64,000 nt of DNA from Pseudoxanthomonas spadix (GCF_003703395.1 NZ_RDQN01000001.1:310001-374000), one strand, 5' to 3'. Positions 7,873 through 16,944 are shown, counted from the stretch's first letter. The notes: generated by a model not told the origin, from the letters alone. Made by a program: numbers and translations.

Positions 7873-9681
7873 ATGCGCCATGCCCGTTGCGTGCTTGCCG
7901 GTGTTGCCGTTGGCCTGGCGAGCCTGGTCCCGGCCGCGCCGGCTGCGCAGCCCGAGCTGAGCGCCACGACCAGGCAGACCGGTCTGCCACGCACGCCCGA
8001 GCAGCGGGCGGTGGTCTTCGAGCATGCGACGCTGCACTTCAAGGTGTTGCCGCAGGACCGGCGCATCGAAGGCGATGCCACCTTGCGCTTCAGAGCCGGC
8101 CAGGAGCTGGCGACGATGGTGCTGGACCTGGACCGCGCCTACCAGGTCAGTGCGGTCCAGGTCGATGGCGTGGCGCTGGCGCGCAAGGACTGGGCCAATC
8201 CGGAAGGGCGCATGCGCATCACCCTGCCCGGGGCCGTGGCCGCGCAGCAGGGATTCGATGTGCGCGTGGTCTACGCCGGCGCGCCGCACGTGGCCACGCG
8301 TGCACCGTGGGATGGCGGATTGGTCTGGTCGAGCGCGCCCGGCGGCGAGCCGTGGGTGGCCTCGGCCATCCAGGGCGAGGGCTGCGACCTGTTGTGGCCA
8401 TGCATCGACCATCCCCAGGGCGAGCCGCTGCTGGTGGACGAATACATCACCGTGCCGGCGCCGCTGGTGGCGCCGGGCAACGGCGTGTTGGTCGACATGC
8501 AGGAACACGACGGCTGGCGCACCTGGCACTGGCGTGCGCGCAGCCCGGATACCTACGCGGTGGCGATCAATGTCGGCCCGTACGAGCAGCTCAAGGGTGA
8601 CTACCACAGCCGCTTCGGCAACACGATTGCGCTGGCGTACTGGCACCTCAAGGGCCAGGACGCAAAGGCCCAGGACCTGTTCGACGAGCTGCCCAGGATG
8701 CTGGACTTCTTCGAGCGCCAGATCGGACCGTACCCGTTCGGCGATGAGAAGGTGGGCATCGTCCAGACCCCGTACCTGGGCATGGAACACCAGACCATCA
8801 ACGCCTACGGCAACGACTACAGGAAGGACAAGTACGGCTACGACTGGCTGATGCAGCACGAGTTCTCGCACGAGTGGTTCGGCAACCAGCTGACCAATGC
8901 CGACTGGGACGACATGTGGCTGCACGAGGGCCTGGGCAGTTACATGCAGCCGCTGTACCTGCAGTACCTGCGCGGCGAGATGGAATACCACGCCGCGCTG
9001 CTGGACCAGCGCGCCAAGCTGTCCAACAAGGTTCCGATCGTCAGCGGCAGACCGCAGACCGAGCAATCGGTCTACGACAGCGAACACGGCCCGGGCCTGG
9101 ACATCTACTACAAGGGCTCGCTGATGCTGCACATGCTGCGCGGGCTGATCGGCGACCAGGCGTTCTTCAAGACCATCCGCCTGGCCGTCTACGGCACCGA
9201 TGATCCACGTCCGGGTCAGTTCCAGCCGCGCCATCTGTCGACTCCGGACTACATCGCCATCGTCAATGAGGTGACCGGCAGGGACTATGGCTGGTTCTTC
9301 CAGGTGTATCTGTATCGCGCCGCGCTGCCGGAGCTGCTGGCCGAGCGCGATGCCAGCGGTCTTGCGCTGCGCTGGAAGACGCCGGATGAGGTGCCGTTCC
9401 CGGTGCCGGTGGAGGTGCGCATCGGCGCCAACAGCGGCAGGATCGTGACCGTGCCGATGCCCGGCGGCCGCGGCCACGTGGACCTGCCGCCCGGCGAGCT
9501 CTATACGCTGGACCCGCAGTCCAGACTGTTGCGCGAGGAGCCGCGTTTTGCCGTCGCGGTCAGGGACGCCGCCGAACGCAAGGCGGCGGCCGACCGGGCC
9601 GCCGCGGAGAAGGGCCGGGCTGAGAAAGGCCAGGCCGAAAGAGGGCAGACGGAAAAGGCAAAAGCGGCAGCCAAGCCTTGA
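7873..9681 (+). CDS. Secreted M1-family aminopeptidase with Lys/Glu-rich repeat tail
   Basis: A 602-residue protein with a signal peptide (1-26), the M1 N-terminal beta domain and a gluzincin catalytic domain. Zinc ligands are His329 and His333 in HEFSHEW and Glu352 in LHEGLG. The usual GAMEN exopeptidase motif is represented by GMEH (303-306), so substrate recognition may differ from classical aminopeptidase N. The M1 C-terminal HEAT domain is absent, leaving a short form. The last 45 residues are Ala/Lys/Glu-rich with four pentapeptide repeats of the form AEKGQ. The start at 7873 is chosen because it begins the signal peptide. It is divergent from the M28 gene. Confidence 0.88.
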   Translation: MRHARCVLAGVAVGLASLVPAAPAAQPELSATTRQTGLPRTPEQRAVVFEHATLHFKVLPQDRRIEGDATLRFRAGQELATMVLDLDRAYQVSAVQVDGVALARKDWANPEGRMRITLPGAVAAQQGFDVRVVYAGAPHVATRAPWDGGLVWSSAPGGEPWVASAIQGEGCDLLWPCIDHPQGEPLLVDEYITVPAPLVAPGNGVLVDMQEHDGWRTWHWRARSPDTYAVAINVGPYEQLKGDYHSRFGNTIALAYWHLKGQDAKAQDLFDELPRMLDFFERQIGPYPFGDEKVGIVQTPYLGMEHQTINAYGNDYRKDKYGYDWLMQHEFSHEWFGNQLTNADWDDMWLHEGLGSYMQPLYLQYLRGEMEYHAALLDQRAKLSNKVPIVSGRPQTEQSVYDSEHGPGLDIYYKGSLMLHMLRGLIGDQAFFKTIRLAVYGTDDPRPGQFQPRHLSTPDYIAIVNEVTGRDYGWFFQVYLYRAALPELLAERDASGLALRWKTPDEVPFPVPVEVRIGANSGRIVTVPMPGGRGHVDLPPGELYTLDPQSRLLREEPRFAVAVRDAAERKAAADRAAAEKGRAEKGQAERGQTEKAKAAAKP

Positions 9682-9865
9682 GCTTCCGGTTCGGCCGGGG
9701 CAGGCAACGCGGGCGATGGGCAGTGACCGGGCCGTGGCGCTGCTGCGCGGCCGCGCACGCCACCAGCTGCCAAAAGGGTGGCCGACCGGTTGCGCGGGAT
9801 TCACCTGGCCCGGCCTATGGTCAGGGCGTGCGCAACGGGGCGCATGTGAGCAACCGGAGGCAGCC

Positions 9866-10132
9866 ATGGCGACCGGATGGGCCAATGATGGCGCAGTGCA
9901 GGACCAGATCGATGCGACGGTGGACGACGCGATCCAGCGCGCCCGCCGCCAGTTGCCGAGCGGCCCGAGCCTGCTGCGCTGCGAGGAATGCGACGCACCG
10001 ATCCCCGAGGCGCGGCGCAAGGCGGTGCCTGGCGTGCGCCTGTGCGTGAACTGCCAGGCGGCGTTCGACGAAACCCGGGTTGCCGCGGCCGGCATCAATC
10101 GCCGCGGCAGCAAGGACAGCCAGCTGCGCTGA
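9866..10132 (+). CDS. DksA/TraR-type zinc-finger protein
   Basis: An 88-residue protein with a GGAGG site before the ATG at 9866. Residues 30-57 contain a four-cysteine zinc finger of the DksA/TraR type (CEEC, then CVNC 17 residues later) with the family Glu-Ala-Arg-Arg spacer. The N-terminal part is a short helix rather than the long DksA coiled coil, as in TraR and E. coli YbiI. Such proteins bind the RNA polymerase secondary channel or are uncharacterised relatives. The gene ends 23 bases before the convergent MscS gene. Confidence 0.85.
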   Translation: MATGWANDGAVQDQIDATVDDAIQRARRQLPSGPSLLRCEECDAPIPEARRKAVPGVRLCVNCQAAFDETRVAAAGINRRGSKDSQLR

Positions 10133-10155
10133 AGGATCCCTTCACGCCCAGCCTC

Positions 10156-10728
10156 TCAGCCCGGTGGCATCGGGGAGGTGCCGCGCCAGCGGCGGATGCT
10201 GCGCTGGAAGAACCAGTTGTTGGGCACCTGGATCGAGGTGGTCGGTGCGCCATCGAAGGCTTCTGGCTCCTGCAGCGTGGTGTAGAGCAGGTTGATGTCC
10301 ATCACCTTGCCCTTCAGGCCTGGTTTGTCGCCGTTTTCCAGCAGCTCGATCATCTCGTGCAGGCGGAACGGACGGGTGATGAAGATCAGGAACGTGCAGA
10401 AGATGTTGGACAGCACGCTCCATGCGGCGAAGAACGCCACCGCACCCACCGTCGCAAAGCCGGTGAAGGCGCCCCACAGTACGCCGGCGGACACGCCCAG
10501 CACATTCAGCGCGGCCAGCATGGCTGCCAGCATGACGACAAGGTTGATCGCCCTGCGCAGGCCCATGGCCAGATCCGGTGGCAGGTCGTAGCGTCCAGCC
10601 ACGCGGCCGATCAGGCGTCGCGCCAGCAACTGCACCAGGCGCATCGTCAGCAGGATCAGCAGCACCTGCGCGCCGGGCACGAGCACGCCCAGCCATTGGT
10701 GCATCCACAGGGGGAGTCGTTCTTTCAT
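10156..10728 (-). CDS. Small MscS-family mechanosensitive channel
   Basis: A 190-residue membrane protein with three predicted membrane segments (about 10-30, 60-80 and 88-115). The third carries the Gly/Ala-rich pore helix typical of MscS (ATVGAVAFFAAWSVLSN), followed by the first part of the MscS beta domain with a ITRPFRLHEMIEL motif. The cytoplasmic cage is cut short, ending after about 190 residues versus about 280 in E. coli MscS. Channels of this family release solutes on hypo-osmotic shock. It is convergent with the zinc-finger gene. Confidence 0.85.
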   Translation of the reverse strand: MKERLPLWMHQWLGVLVPGAQVLLILLTMRLVQLLARRLIGRVAGRYDLPPDLAMGLRRAINLVVMLAAMLAALNVLGVSAGVLWGAFTGFATVGAVAFFAAWSVLSNIFCTFLIFITRPFRLHEMIELLENGDKPGLKGKVMDINLLYTTLQEPEAFDGAPTTSIQVPNNWFFQRSIRRWRGTSPMPPG

Positions 10729-10837
10729 CGTGGTGTCTTTTGGGAGTCAAGCCGCACATGATGCCGCCGCGTCCCGGTCCGGGCAAAAGCGATCGAGGTC
10801 ATCGAGTTGCTCGCCGTCGCAGGCACAATCGCAGACG

Positions 10838-11158
10838 ATGAAAGGCCTGCTCCCTTTGTTCTTCAACGCGCTGGCCTTGCTGCTGTTTGGTATCGGCCTG
10901 TCGGGGCCGCTGGTGCCGGAGGCTGGGACACCTGCCAGCTGGCCGCTGCTGGCCTTCGGCGCAGCACCCATCGCGATGCTGGGGGTCTGCGGCTACACCG
11001 CCACGCGCTGGCCGGCGCGGCTGGCCTTCGTGTTGCAGGCCGTGGCCCTGCTGGCGGTGCTGCTGGTGATCCTGGCGTTGCAAGCCGGCGTCCTCGGGGC
11101 AGGTCGCGCTGACGCGAAAGCGGCAGCGATTCATGGCCCGGCCGCGGGTTTGCCCTAA
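10838..11158 (+). CDS. Small membrane protein of unknown function
   Basis: A 106-residue protein with three predicted membrane helices (about 4-24, 34-54 and 63-88) and a short polar tail. The ATG at 10838 begins the first hydrophobic segment; no strong ribosome-binding site is visible. It is transcribed away from the MscS gene and ends 40 bases before fumarase on the same strand. The family is not recognised. The composition and regular helix spacing support a real gene, but it could be over-called in GC-rich DNA. Confidence 0.55.
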   Translation: MKGLLPLFFNALALLLFGIGLSGPLVPEAGTPASWPLLAFGAAPIAMLGVCGYTATRWPARLAFVLQAVALLAVLLVILALQAGVLGAGRADAKAAAIHGPAAGLP

Positions 11159-11198
11159 AATGGCGTGATTTCCTTCTCCCGCCAGCGTCGAGCCCGCC

Positions 11199-12764
11199 GT
11201 GAACCTGCACACCTCCGCCGCCGTTCCTGCGTCCACCGCGCCTGTGTCCATCAAACAGGAAGACCTGATCCAGTCCGTCGCCGACGCGCTGCAGTACATC
11301 AGCTACTACCATCCGGTCGACTACATCAGGAACCTCTCCGCCGCCTACGAGCGCGAGCAGTCGCCGGCGGCCAAGGACGCCATCGCCCAGATCCTGATCA
11401 ACTCGCGCATGTGCGCCGAGGGCCATCGCCCCATCTGCCAGGACACCGGCATCGTCACCGTGTTCCTGCAAGTGGGCATGAACGTGCGCTGGGACGATGC
11501 CACCATGGGCGTGGAGGACATGGTCAACGAAGGCATTCGCCGCGCCTACAACCATCCGGACAACAAGCTGCGCGCCAGCGTGCTGGCCGATCCGGCCGGC
11601 AAGCGCAGCAACACGCGCGACAACACCCCGGGGGTGGTCAATGTCAGGATCGTGCCGGGCAACACGGTCGATGTGATCGTCGCGGCCAAGGGCGGCGGCT
11701 CTGAGGCCAAGTCCAAGTTCGCCATGCTCAACCCATCCGACTCGATCGTGGAGTGGGTGCTCAGGACCGTGCCGACCATGGGCGCCGGCTGGTGCCCGCC
11801 GGGCATGCTCGGCATCGGCATCGGTGGCACCGCCGAGAAGGCGATGCTGCTGGCCAAGGAAGCGCTGATGGAGCCGATCGACATCGTCGACCTGCAGGCC
11901 CGCGGCGCCTGCAACCGCGCCGAGGAGCTGCGTCTTGAACTGTACGAAAAGGTCAACGCGCTGGGCATCGGTGCCCAGGGCCTGGGCGGGCTGACCACGG
12001 TGCTGGACGTCAAGGTCAAGGATTTCCCGACCCACGCCGCCAACCTGCCGGTGGCGCTGATCCCCAATTGCGCCGCCACCCGCCACGCCCATTTCACCCT
12101 GGACGGCAGCGGCCCGGTGATGCTCGATCCGCCCTCGCTGGAAGACTGGCCCAGGCTGACCTACAACCCGCGCGGCGCGCGTCGCGTCGACCTGGACACC
12201 ATCACCCCGGAAGAGGTGGCCAGCTTCAGGCCCGGCGAAGTGCTGCTGCTCAACGGCAAGCTGCTGACCGGGCGCGATGCCGCGCACAAGCGCATGGTCG
12301 AGATGCTCAACCGAGGCGAGCCGCTGCCGGTGGACCTGAAGGGTCGTTTCATCTACTACGTCGGCCCGGTCGACCCGGTGCGCGATGAGGTGGTCGGCCC
12401 GGCCGGTCCGACCACCGCCACGCGCATGGACAAGTTCACCGAGCAGATCCTGGCGCAGACCGGGCTGCTGGGCATGGTCGGCAAGGCCGAGCGCGGTCCG
12501 GCGGCGATCGAGGCGATCAGGCAGCACAAGTCGGTATACCTGATGGCCGTTGGTGGGGCTGCGTACCTGGTGTCCAAGGCGATCAAGGCCGCCCGTGTAC
12601 TGGCGTTCGAAGACCTGGGCATGGAGGCGATCTACGAATTCACCGTGCAGGACATGCCGGTGACCGTGGCGGTCGATTCGACCGGTGAGTCGGTGCACAG
12701 GACCGGCCCGCGCCAGTGGCAGGCCAAGATCGGCAAGATTCCGGTGGTGGTCGAGCCGGCGTAG
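11199..12764 (+). CDS. Class I fumarate hydratase (iron-sulfur)
   Basis: A 521-residue, heat-labile [4Fe-4S] fumarase of the FumA/FumB type, hydrating fumarate to malate in the TCA cycle. The N-terminal alpha domain has the cluster Cys contexts RMCAEGHRPICQDTG and PNCAATRHAHF, with WCPPGMLGIGIGG in between; the C-terminal beta domain contains YYVGPVDP and the GPTTATRMD motif. The start is GTG at 11199. The length is near the E. coli protein (548). It is not in an operon with sdh, which lies 10 kb away. A TAAAAT hexamer about 40 bases upstream may be the -10. Confidence 0.93.
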   Translation: MNLHTSAAVPASTAPVSIKQEDLIQSVADALQYISYYHPVDYIRNLSAAYEREQSPAAKDAIAQILINSRMCAEGHRPICQDTGIVTVFLQVGMNVRWDDATMGVEDMVNEGIRRAYNHPDNKLRASVLADPAGKRSNTRDNTPGVVNVRIVPGNTVDVIVAAKGGGSEAKSKFAMLNPSDSIVEWVLRTVPTMGAGWCPPGMLGIGIGGTAEKAMLLAKEALMEPIDIVDLQARGACNRAEELRLELYEKVNALGIGAQGLGGLTTVLDVKVKDFPTHAANLPVALIPNCAATRHAHFTLDGSGPVMLDPPSLEDWPRLTYNPRGARRVDLDTITPEEVASFRPGEVLLLNGKLLTGRDAAHKRMVEMLNRGEPLPVDLKGRFIYYVGPVDPVRDEVVGPAGPTTATRMDKFTEQILAQTGLLGMVGKAERGPAAIEAIRQHKSVYLMAVGGAAYLVSKAIKAARVLAFEDLGMEAIYEFTVQDMPVTVAVDSTGESVHRTGPRQWQAKIGKIPVVVEPA

Positions 12765-13136
12765 GCCGGGGTGCATCCTCCGGCGCTGTCTTCGGATTGA
12801 GAAGGCATGGAGCGCTGGATGAGGCTATGGTGATGCCGCCGTGGGCACTGCGCTGCAGGCTGGCTGCGTACGTCAGGCGGGAAAACCGCTTCCTGCGCCC
12901 CTGTTGCGCCCTGTTGCGCCCTGCCAGCCCGAAGGCGGCTAGGTTGTCGCGCGCCGGTGCCACACCCTACACGCGGTCCACGATGGTGCTATCGATGCGG
13001 TCAGCGCCAGCCACGACGGGACCGCGCGGATTCGCGTCCAGGCCGCATGCTGCAGCACCTGGCAGGGGCTACCGGGCCGCGGTGGCCATCTGGTGGAGGA
13101 CTGGACCTGCTTCCATCACACGCACGAGTCGCCTCA
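12765..13136. other. Non-coding stretch between fumarase and GST
   Basis: This 372-base interval holds no open frame with coding character, no convincing hairpin with a T run and no recognisable repeat. Base composition is like the surroundings. It probably contains the promoter of the GST gene, but no confident -35/-10 pair is seen. Confidence 0.5.
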
Positions 13137-13775
13137 ATGACCGAAGCCATCCTGTACTACAGCCCCAGCACCGCCAGCCTCGTCGTGCACTGGCTGCTGA
13201 TCGAACTGGACATTGCCCATCGCCTGGAGCTTGTCGACTTCGATACTCGCGCGCAGAAGTCGCCCGAGTATCTCAAGCTCAACCCGCAGGGCCGCGTGCC
13301 CACGCTGGTGCTGGACGGACAGGTGCTGACCGAATCGGCGGCCATCGCCATGCACCTGGCCGACCTGTATCCGCAGGCAAATCTGGCGCCGGCGCCTGGG
13401 ACTCAGGCGCGGGCGGCGTACTACCGCTGGATGTGCTTGTGCGCCTACACGCTGATGCCGGCCTACCGCGGCTGGTTCTATCCGGACGAACCGGCCGGCC
13501 CGGCCCATGTCGAGCTGATCCAAGCCTCCTCGCGGGCCACCCTGGAACAGGCTTGGCAGCAGGTTGACGCGCACCTGGCCGCCAGCGGGCCATACCTGCT
13601 GGGCGAGCAGCCCTCGGCAGCCGATTTCGTGCTGACCATGCTGATGCGCTGGTCGCGCAACATGCCGCGCCCCACCGACAGCTGGCCCGCGCTGCAGGCC
13701 CATGCCGCGCTCATGAAGGCGCGCCCGGCCTTCCAGGAAACCTACCGCCGCGAAGGCATCACCGACTGGCAATGA
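13137..13775 (+). CDS. Glutathione S-transferase family protein
   Basis: A 212-residue GST with an N-terminal thioredoxin-like domain (ILYYSPSTASL, then GRVPTLVLDG with the cis-Pro and LTESAAIAMHL with the Glu-Ser glutathione-binding pair) and an all-helical C-terminal domain from about residue 88. The Ser of YSPSTAS is the likely catalytic residue, as in beta/theta-like bacterial enzymes. The start at 13137 is where family similarity begins; the open frame extends upstream without similarity. Substrate unknown. A second, broken GST gene lies at 21598. Confidence 0.88.
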   Translation: MTEAILYYSPSTASLVVHWLLIELDIAHRLELVDFDTRAQKSPEYLKLNPQGRVPTLVLDGQVLTESAAIAMHLADLYPQANLAPAPGTQARAAYYRWMCLCAYTLMPAYRGWFYPDEPAGPAHVELIQASSRATLEQAWQQVDAHLAASGPYLLGEQPSAADFVLTMLMRWSRNMPRPTDSWPALQAHAALMKARPAFQETYRREGITDWQ

Positions 13776-13805
13776 CCTGCAAGTGCGGGCACAAGGAACG
13801 TGGCC

Positions 13806-14180
13806 ATGAAGGAAAGAATCTCGATACGTGCGGCACCGGCATTCCTTTCGACGCTGGTCCTGACAGGCTGCCGGGGGCCGGTGGTACATCGGCCAACCAC
13901 CCCGGCGGGCGCGATCTGCGCCGAGCAGTGCGACCAGCAGCGCTACAACTGCAACAACGCGGCCGAGGCCATCGCGCAAGGTTCGCAAGGCAGCTGCCAG
14001 GCGCGGCGGGACCACGTCGAACAGCGGTGCTCACCTTGGGTCAAGGATTCGGACAAACAGCGCTGCCAGATCGTCAATAATCCCGGTGGTGGCGCCTGCG
14101 TCGACCCCAGCCCCGATTACGGGTCCTGCACTAGAACCTGGCATGGCTGCATCGTGTCCTGCGGCGGCTATCTCGAATAG
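13806..14180 (+). CDS. Cysteine-rich small lipoprotein
   Basis: A 124-residue protein starting at ATG 13806, with AAGGA 8 bases upstream; a GTG six bases earlier is the alternative. A signal peptide ends in a lipobox (LTGC, about residue 22). The mature part has at least eight further Cys in patterns such as CAEQCDQQRYNC and a Gln/Asn-rich middle, suggesting disulfide bonds in the periplasm. The family is not recognised. It stands 30 bases after the GST gene on the same strand and converges with the ArsC-like gene. Confidence 0.7.
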   Translation: MKERISIRAAPAFLSTLVLTGCRGPVVHRPTTPAGAICAEQCDQQRYNCNNAAEAIAQGSQGSCQARRDHVEQRCSPWVKDSDKQRCQIVNNPGGGACVDPSPDYGSCTRTWHGCIVSCGGYLE

Positions 14181-14198
14181 GCTGCCTGGCGCCGCGGC

Positions 14199-14555
14199 TC
14201 AGACCGGCAGGATCTCCAGCACCCGCTCCGGCGGGCGACACAGCAGCGTGCCGCGTTCGGTGATGACCACCGGCCGGTTGATCAGCGCCGGGTTGCGCAG
14301 CATGGCCTCGACCAGCGCGGCGTCGTCGATGGCCGGATCGTCCAGGCCCAGCTGCGCGTAGGCCGGCTCCTTGTCGCGCAGCAGCGCGCGCGGCGACAGG
14401 CCGGCGGCTGCAAGCACCCCGTTCAACATTTCCCGGTCCGGAGGATCGCGCAGGTAATCGACGATCTGCGGTTCGAAGCCGGCATCACGGATCAGCTCCA
14501 GCGCGCGCCGCGAAGCACTGCAGCGCGCGTTGTGCCAGATGGTGATGCCCTGCAT
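14199..14555 (-). CDS. ArsC-family arsenate reductase-like protein
   Basis: A 118-residue thioredoxin-fold protein of the glutaredoxin-coupled ArsC/Spx family. The active-site Cys is in NARCSASR near residue 13, and the downstream basic triad is partly visible (LLRDKEPAY, then INRPVVITERG with the conserved Arg-Pro). Arsenate reduction or a YffB-like role cannot be separated. The start is ATG 14555, overlapping the pldA stop as TGATG, so translation is probably coupled to pldA. No arsenic resistance genes surround it. Confidence 0.88.
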   Translation of the reverse strand: MQGITIWHNARCSASRRALELIRDAGFEPQIVDYLRDPPDREMLNGVLAAAGLSPRALLRDKEPAYAQLGLDDPAIDDAALVEAMLRNPALINRPVVITERGTLLCRPPERVLEILPV

Positions 14556-15727
14556 CAGTACCACTCCAGCAGCGAGATGCCCAGGCCGATGTAGGTGGCC
14601 TTGTGGTTGTAGTCGATCATGCTTTCGCCGTAGCCGTGGAAGATCTCGATGTGACCGCGCAGGTTGCGCTCGATCGGAAAGCCCCAGGAGGCCTGCAGGG
14701 CGCCATGGGAGTCATCGCCGCTGCGTAGCGAATGCCGGCCCATCAGCGAGAATTCGTGACCTTCGCGAACGTAGGTCAGGGTCGCGTCGCCACGTCCCAT
14801 GTAGTCCTCGATGTTGGGGTTCTCATCGTCGTCGCCATCGGAGATGCGGTACCACGGCCGCACCACCAGCGCCCAGTTCTCGCGGTCGAAGCCGACCTGG
14901 CCGATCACCCGGTTCCAGCTGCGCGAGAGCGGCTCGCCGCGGCCATTGGACTGGTGGTTGAGGGACAGTCCGGCCAACCTGCCGTGCCAACCGCCGAGCT
15001 CGTAGTTGGTACGGAACACCATCATGATCTCGGGCTCGTAGCTGGTCTCGCGGAACGGGCGCGAGGCGTCGCTGTTGTAGACCTGCCAGCGCGAGCTCTG
15101 GGTATAGCCGCCCCAGATGTCACCGTTGGTGCCGAACAGGTTCTCCACGAACTTGGTCTTGAAGCTCAGCTGGAACTTGGCTTCCAGGTTCTGCAGGTCC
15201 TGGGCCACGGTGACGGTATTGTCCGGATTGGGTGAGGAGGGCTTCTCGTTCGTCTTCGAGGTCCAGAACGCGGGCAACAGGTAAACCGGCTTGTAGGCGC
15301 GCATCTGGAAGACGCCCAGCTTCGAATCGGCCGCCAGTTCCCAGCGCGAATCCAGCAGCGAACCCTTGCCGGCGTTGGCACGGCGTGCATCGTAGTCATC
15401 GTTGGCGAACAGTGCCCCGGCGCGGTGCCTGAGCCGCTCGGTGACCGGGGCATCAGGCGGTGGTGCGTCCAGTGCGCGCTGCTGCTTGGTCACTTCACTG
15501 GAGTGTGCGGCGGCGGCATCGGCCTGCTGGGTGGTCGGCCCGGTGCGCTTGATCGCCGTGTCATAGCAGATCAGGCGCTGGGCATCCATTTCGATCGGCG
15601 CACAGGCTTCGACCGAGGACGGTGTGATGGTTGGCAGGCCGCCCTGGGTCTGGGCATGGGCCAGGCCCGGCAGCGATGCCGCGCACAGCAGGGAAACGAG
15701 GCGGGGCAGGGGACGGCGTGGGCGCAT
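14555..15727 (-). CDS. pldA: Outer-membrane phospholipase A
   Basis: A 390-residue OMPLA-type protein. A signal peptide (about 1-26) is followed by an approximately 110-residue periplasmic or linker segment and a 12-strand beta barrel ending in an aromatic residue (LLEWY). The active-site signature is intact: SLNHQSNG gives the catalytic His, and SRSWNR the catalytic Ser. It hydrolyses phospholipids that reach the outer leaflet when the outer membrane is disturbed. The start at 15727 is chosen for the signal peptide. It is followed, with a 1-base overlap, by the ArsC-like gene. Confidence 0.9.
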   Translation of the reverse strand: MRPRRPLPRLVSLLCAASLPGLAHAQTQGGLPTITPSSVEACAPIEMDAQRLICYDTAIKRTGPTTQQADAAAAHSSEVTKQQRALDAPPPDAPVTERLRHRAGALFANDDYDARRANAGKGSLLDSRWELAADSKLGVFQMRAYKPVYLLPAFWTSKTNEKPSSPNPDNTVTVAQDLQNLEAKFQLSFKTKFVENLFGTNGDIWGGYTQSSRWQVYNSDASRPFRETSYEPEIMMVFRTNYELGGWHGRLAGLSLNHQSNGRGEPLSRSWNRVIGQVGFDRENWALVVRPWYRISDGDDDENPNIEDYMGRGDATLTYVREGHEFSLMGRHSLRSGDDSHGALQASWGFPIERNLRGHIEIFHGYGESMIDYNHKATYIGLGISLLEWY

Positions 15728-15909
15728 GGCGTTGACCTGGATGAAAGAGGGAACGATGCCAGCAGTGTGCCGTGCGCCGACAGGACCTGTCAGCTTGTGC
15801 ATGCACTACGTGGTCGCGGTGCCCGTGGCCTTCCCCAATGTCGGGACCGTCGGGCGGTCGGGATTGTGGCAATCCGATGAAATGGAGCGTGTGAAGGCCG
15901 GTAGGCCGG

Positions 15910-16395
15910 TCAGTGGAACCAGGCCACGAAGAACACCGCCAGCATGGCGAAGGCCAGGCCGACCTTGAGGACCACGCCGAGCATCAGCCCCATCCACGTG
16001 GCCAACCCGACCTTGGTGGCCTGGCCCAGTTCGCGCCCGTGCAGCATTTCGCCGATCAGCGCACCGGCGAATGGGCCGACCAAGATCCCGATGGGCAGGA
16101 ACAACAAGCCGGCCAAGGTGCCGATGATCGAGCCGATGATCGCCAGACGGCTGGCACCCACACGCTGCGCACCCAGGGCGGTGGACAAAAGGTCCACGAC
16201 CACCGACAGCGCCGTCAGCACGCCGAGCACGGTCAGGGTGATCCAACCGACCTGCTGGAAACCGCCGACCCATGCCGCCAGCAGCATGCCGGCGAAGGTC
16301 AAGGGAAGGCCCGGAAGTACTGGGAGGACGACCCCGACTGTGCCAACCAGCATCATCAGCGCCGCCAGGACGTACAAAATGGTCTGTAATTCCAC
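15910..16395 (-). CDS. DUF456 family membrane protein
   Basis: A 161-residue protein of the DUF456 type, with four or five hydrophobic helices and two Gly-rich turns (LPGLPLTFAG and GILVGPFAGALIGE) characteristic of the family. The start is GTG at 16395 with AAGGA about 7 bases upstream. Function is unknown. It is divergent from the cold-shock gene, and 16396-16629 holds both promoters. Confidence 0.82.
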   Translation of the reverse strand: MELQTILYVLAALMMLVGTVGVVLPVLPGLPLTFAGMLLAAWVGGFQQVGWITLTVLGVLTALSVVVDLLSTALGAQRVGASRLAIIGSIIGTLAGLLFLPIGILVGPFAGALIGEMLHGRELGQATKVGLATWMGLMLGVVLKVGLAFAMLAVFFVAWFH

Positions 16396-16452
16396 TTATT
16401 TTCCTTTTTCAAACAGCAGCTTAGAAGAAACATGAATGTCGGTTGAAGGTCG

Positions 16453-16481
16453 TTGCATTTTGATTTTCGGCGGGTTACTGT
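16453..16481 (+). promoter_or_regulatory. Sigma-70 promoter of the cold-shock gene
   Basis: TTGCAT (16453-16458), 17 bases, TACTGT (16476-16481). Transcription would start near 16488, giving an untranslated leader of about 140 bases before the cold-shock ATG. Long leaders are usual for cspA-type genes, where they fold differently in the cold. Seen in sequence; the role is inference. Confidence 0.55.
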
Positions 16482-16629
16482 CAAGCCGCTGCGCTTGCCA
16501 GGGTCACCGTGAATCGTGGCCTGATGCGGTAGATCCAGTGATCCGCTACATCGTCCTACCTCGCTTCCTCCTTGCAACCAGCCGCCCGACCAGGCGTAAA
16601 CGACCCCCCTGTTCCAAGGAGATACGACA

Positions 16630-16839
16630 ATGGCAGAGCGCGAGACCGGAACCGTGAAGTGGTTCAACGATGCGAAGGGCTTTGGCTTCATCAGCCGCGA
16701 GAATGGTGAGGACGTGTTTGTGCACTTCCGCGCCATCCAGACCCAGGGCTTCAAGAGCCTGAAGGAAGGCCAGAAAGTAAGCTTCACCGTCGTCCAGGGC
16801 CAGAAGGGCCTGCAGGCCGACGCGGTGACACCGGAATGA
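16630..16839 (+). CDS. CspA-family cold-shock protein
   Basis: A 69-residue single cold-shock domain. It contains both nucleic-acid binding motifs, KGFGFIS (RNP1) and VFVHF (RNP2), and the N-terminal TGTVKWFN signature, so it binds single-stranded RNA/DNA as a chaperone. The AAGGAGAT ribosome-binding site is strong. A plausible promoter about 150 bases upstream leaves a long leader, as for cold-inducible family members. A terminator follows at 16895. Confidence 0.95.
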   Translation: MAERETGTVKWFNDAKGFGFISRENGEDVFVHFRAIQTQGFKSLKEGQKVSFTVVQGQKGLQADAVTPE

Positions 16840-16894
16840 GATTACCCGAGCGCCGCATCGTCGGTGCGCGGCGTTGCCACGCCATGGCCAAGAA

Positions 16895-16918
16895 AAAACC
16901 CGGCCGAGGCCGGGTTTT
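16895..16918. terminator. Bidirectional terminator between cold-shock gene and glycine-zipper gene
   Basis: A perfect 11-bp inverted repeat (AAAACCCGGCC and its complement, 16895-16905 and 16908-16918). On the plus strand it ends in TTTT; on the minus strand in six T. It lies between convergent genes and can serve both. Confidence 0.88.
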
Positions 16919-16944
16919 CCATCGTCTGCCTGACCTCAGCAGGT

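Noticed and set aside
7852-10113. A 753-codon open frame on the minus strand opposite the M1 peptidase gene
   Set aside because: It is antisense to a clearly conserved protein, lacks recognisable domains and is typical of spurious long frames in GC-rich DNA.
12765-13136. N-terminal extension of the GST gene upstream to 12957
   Set aside because: The extension has no GST similarity, and the thioredoxin-fold start is at 13137.
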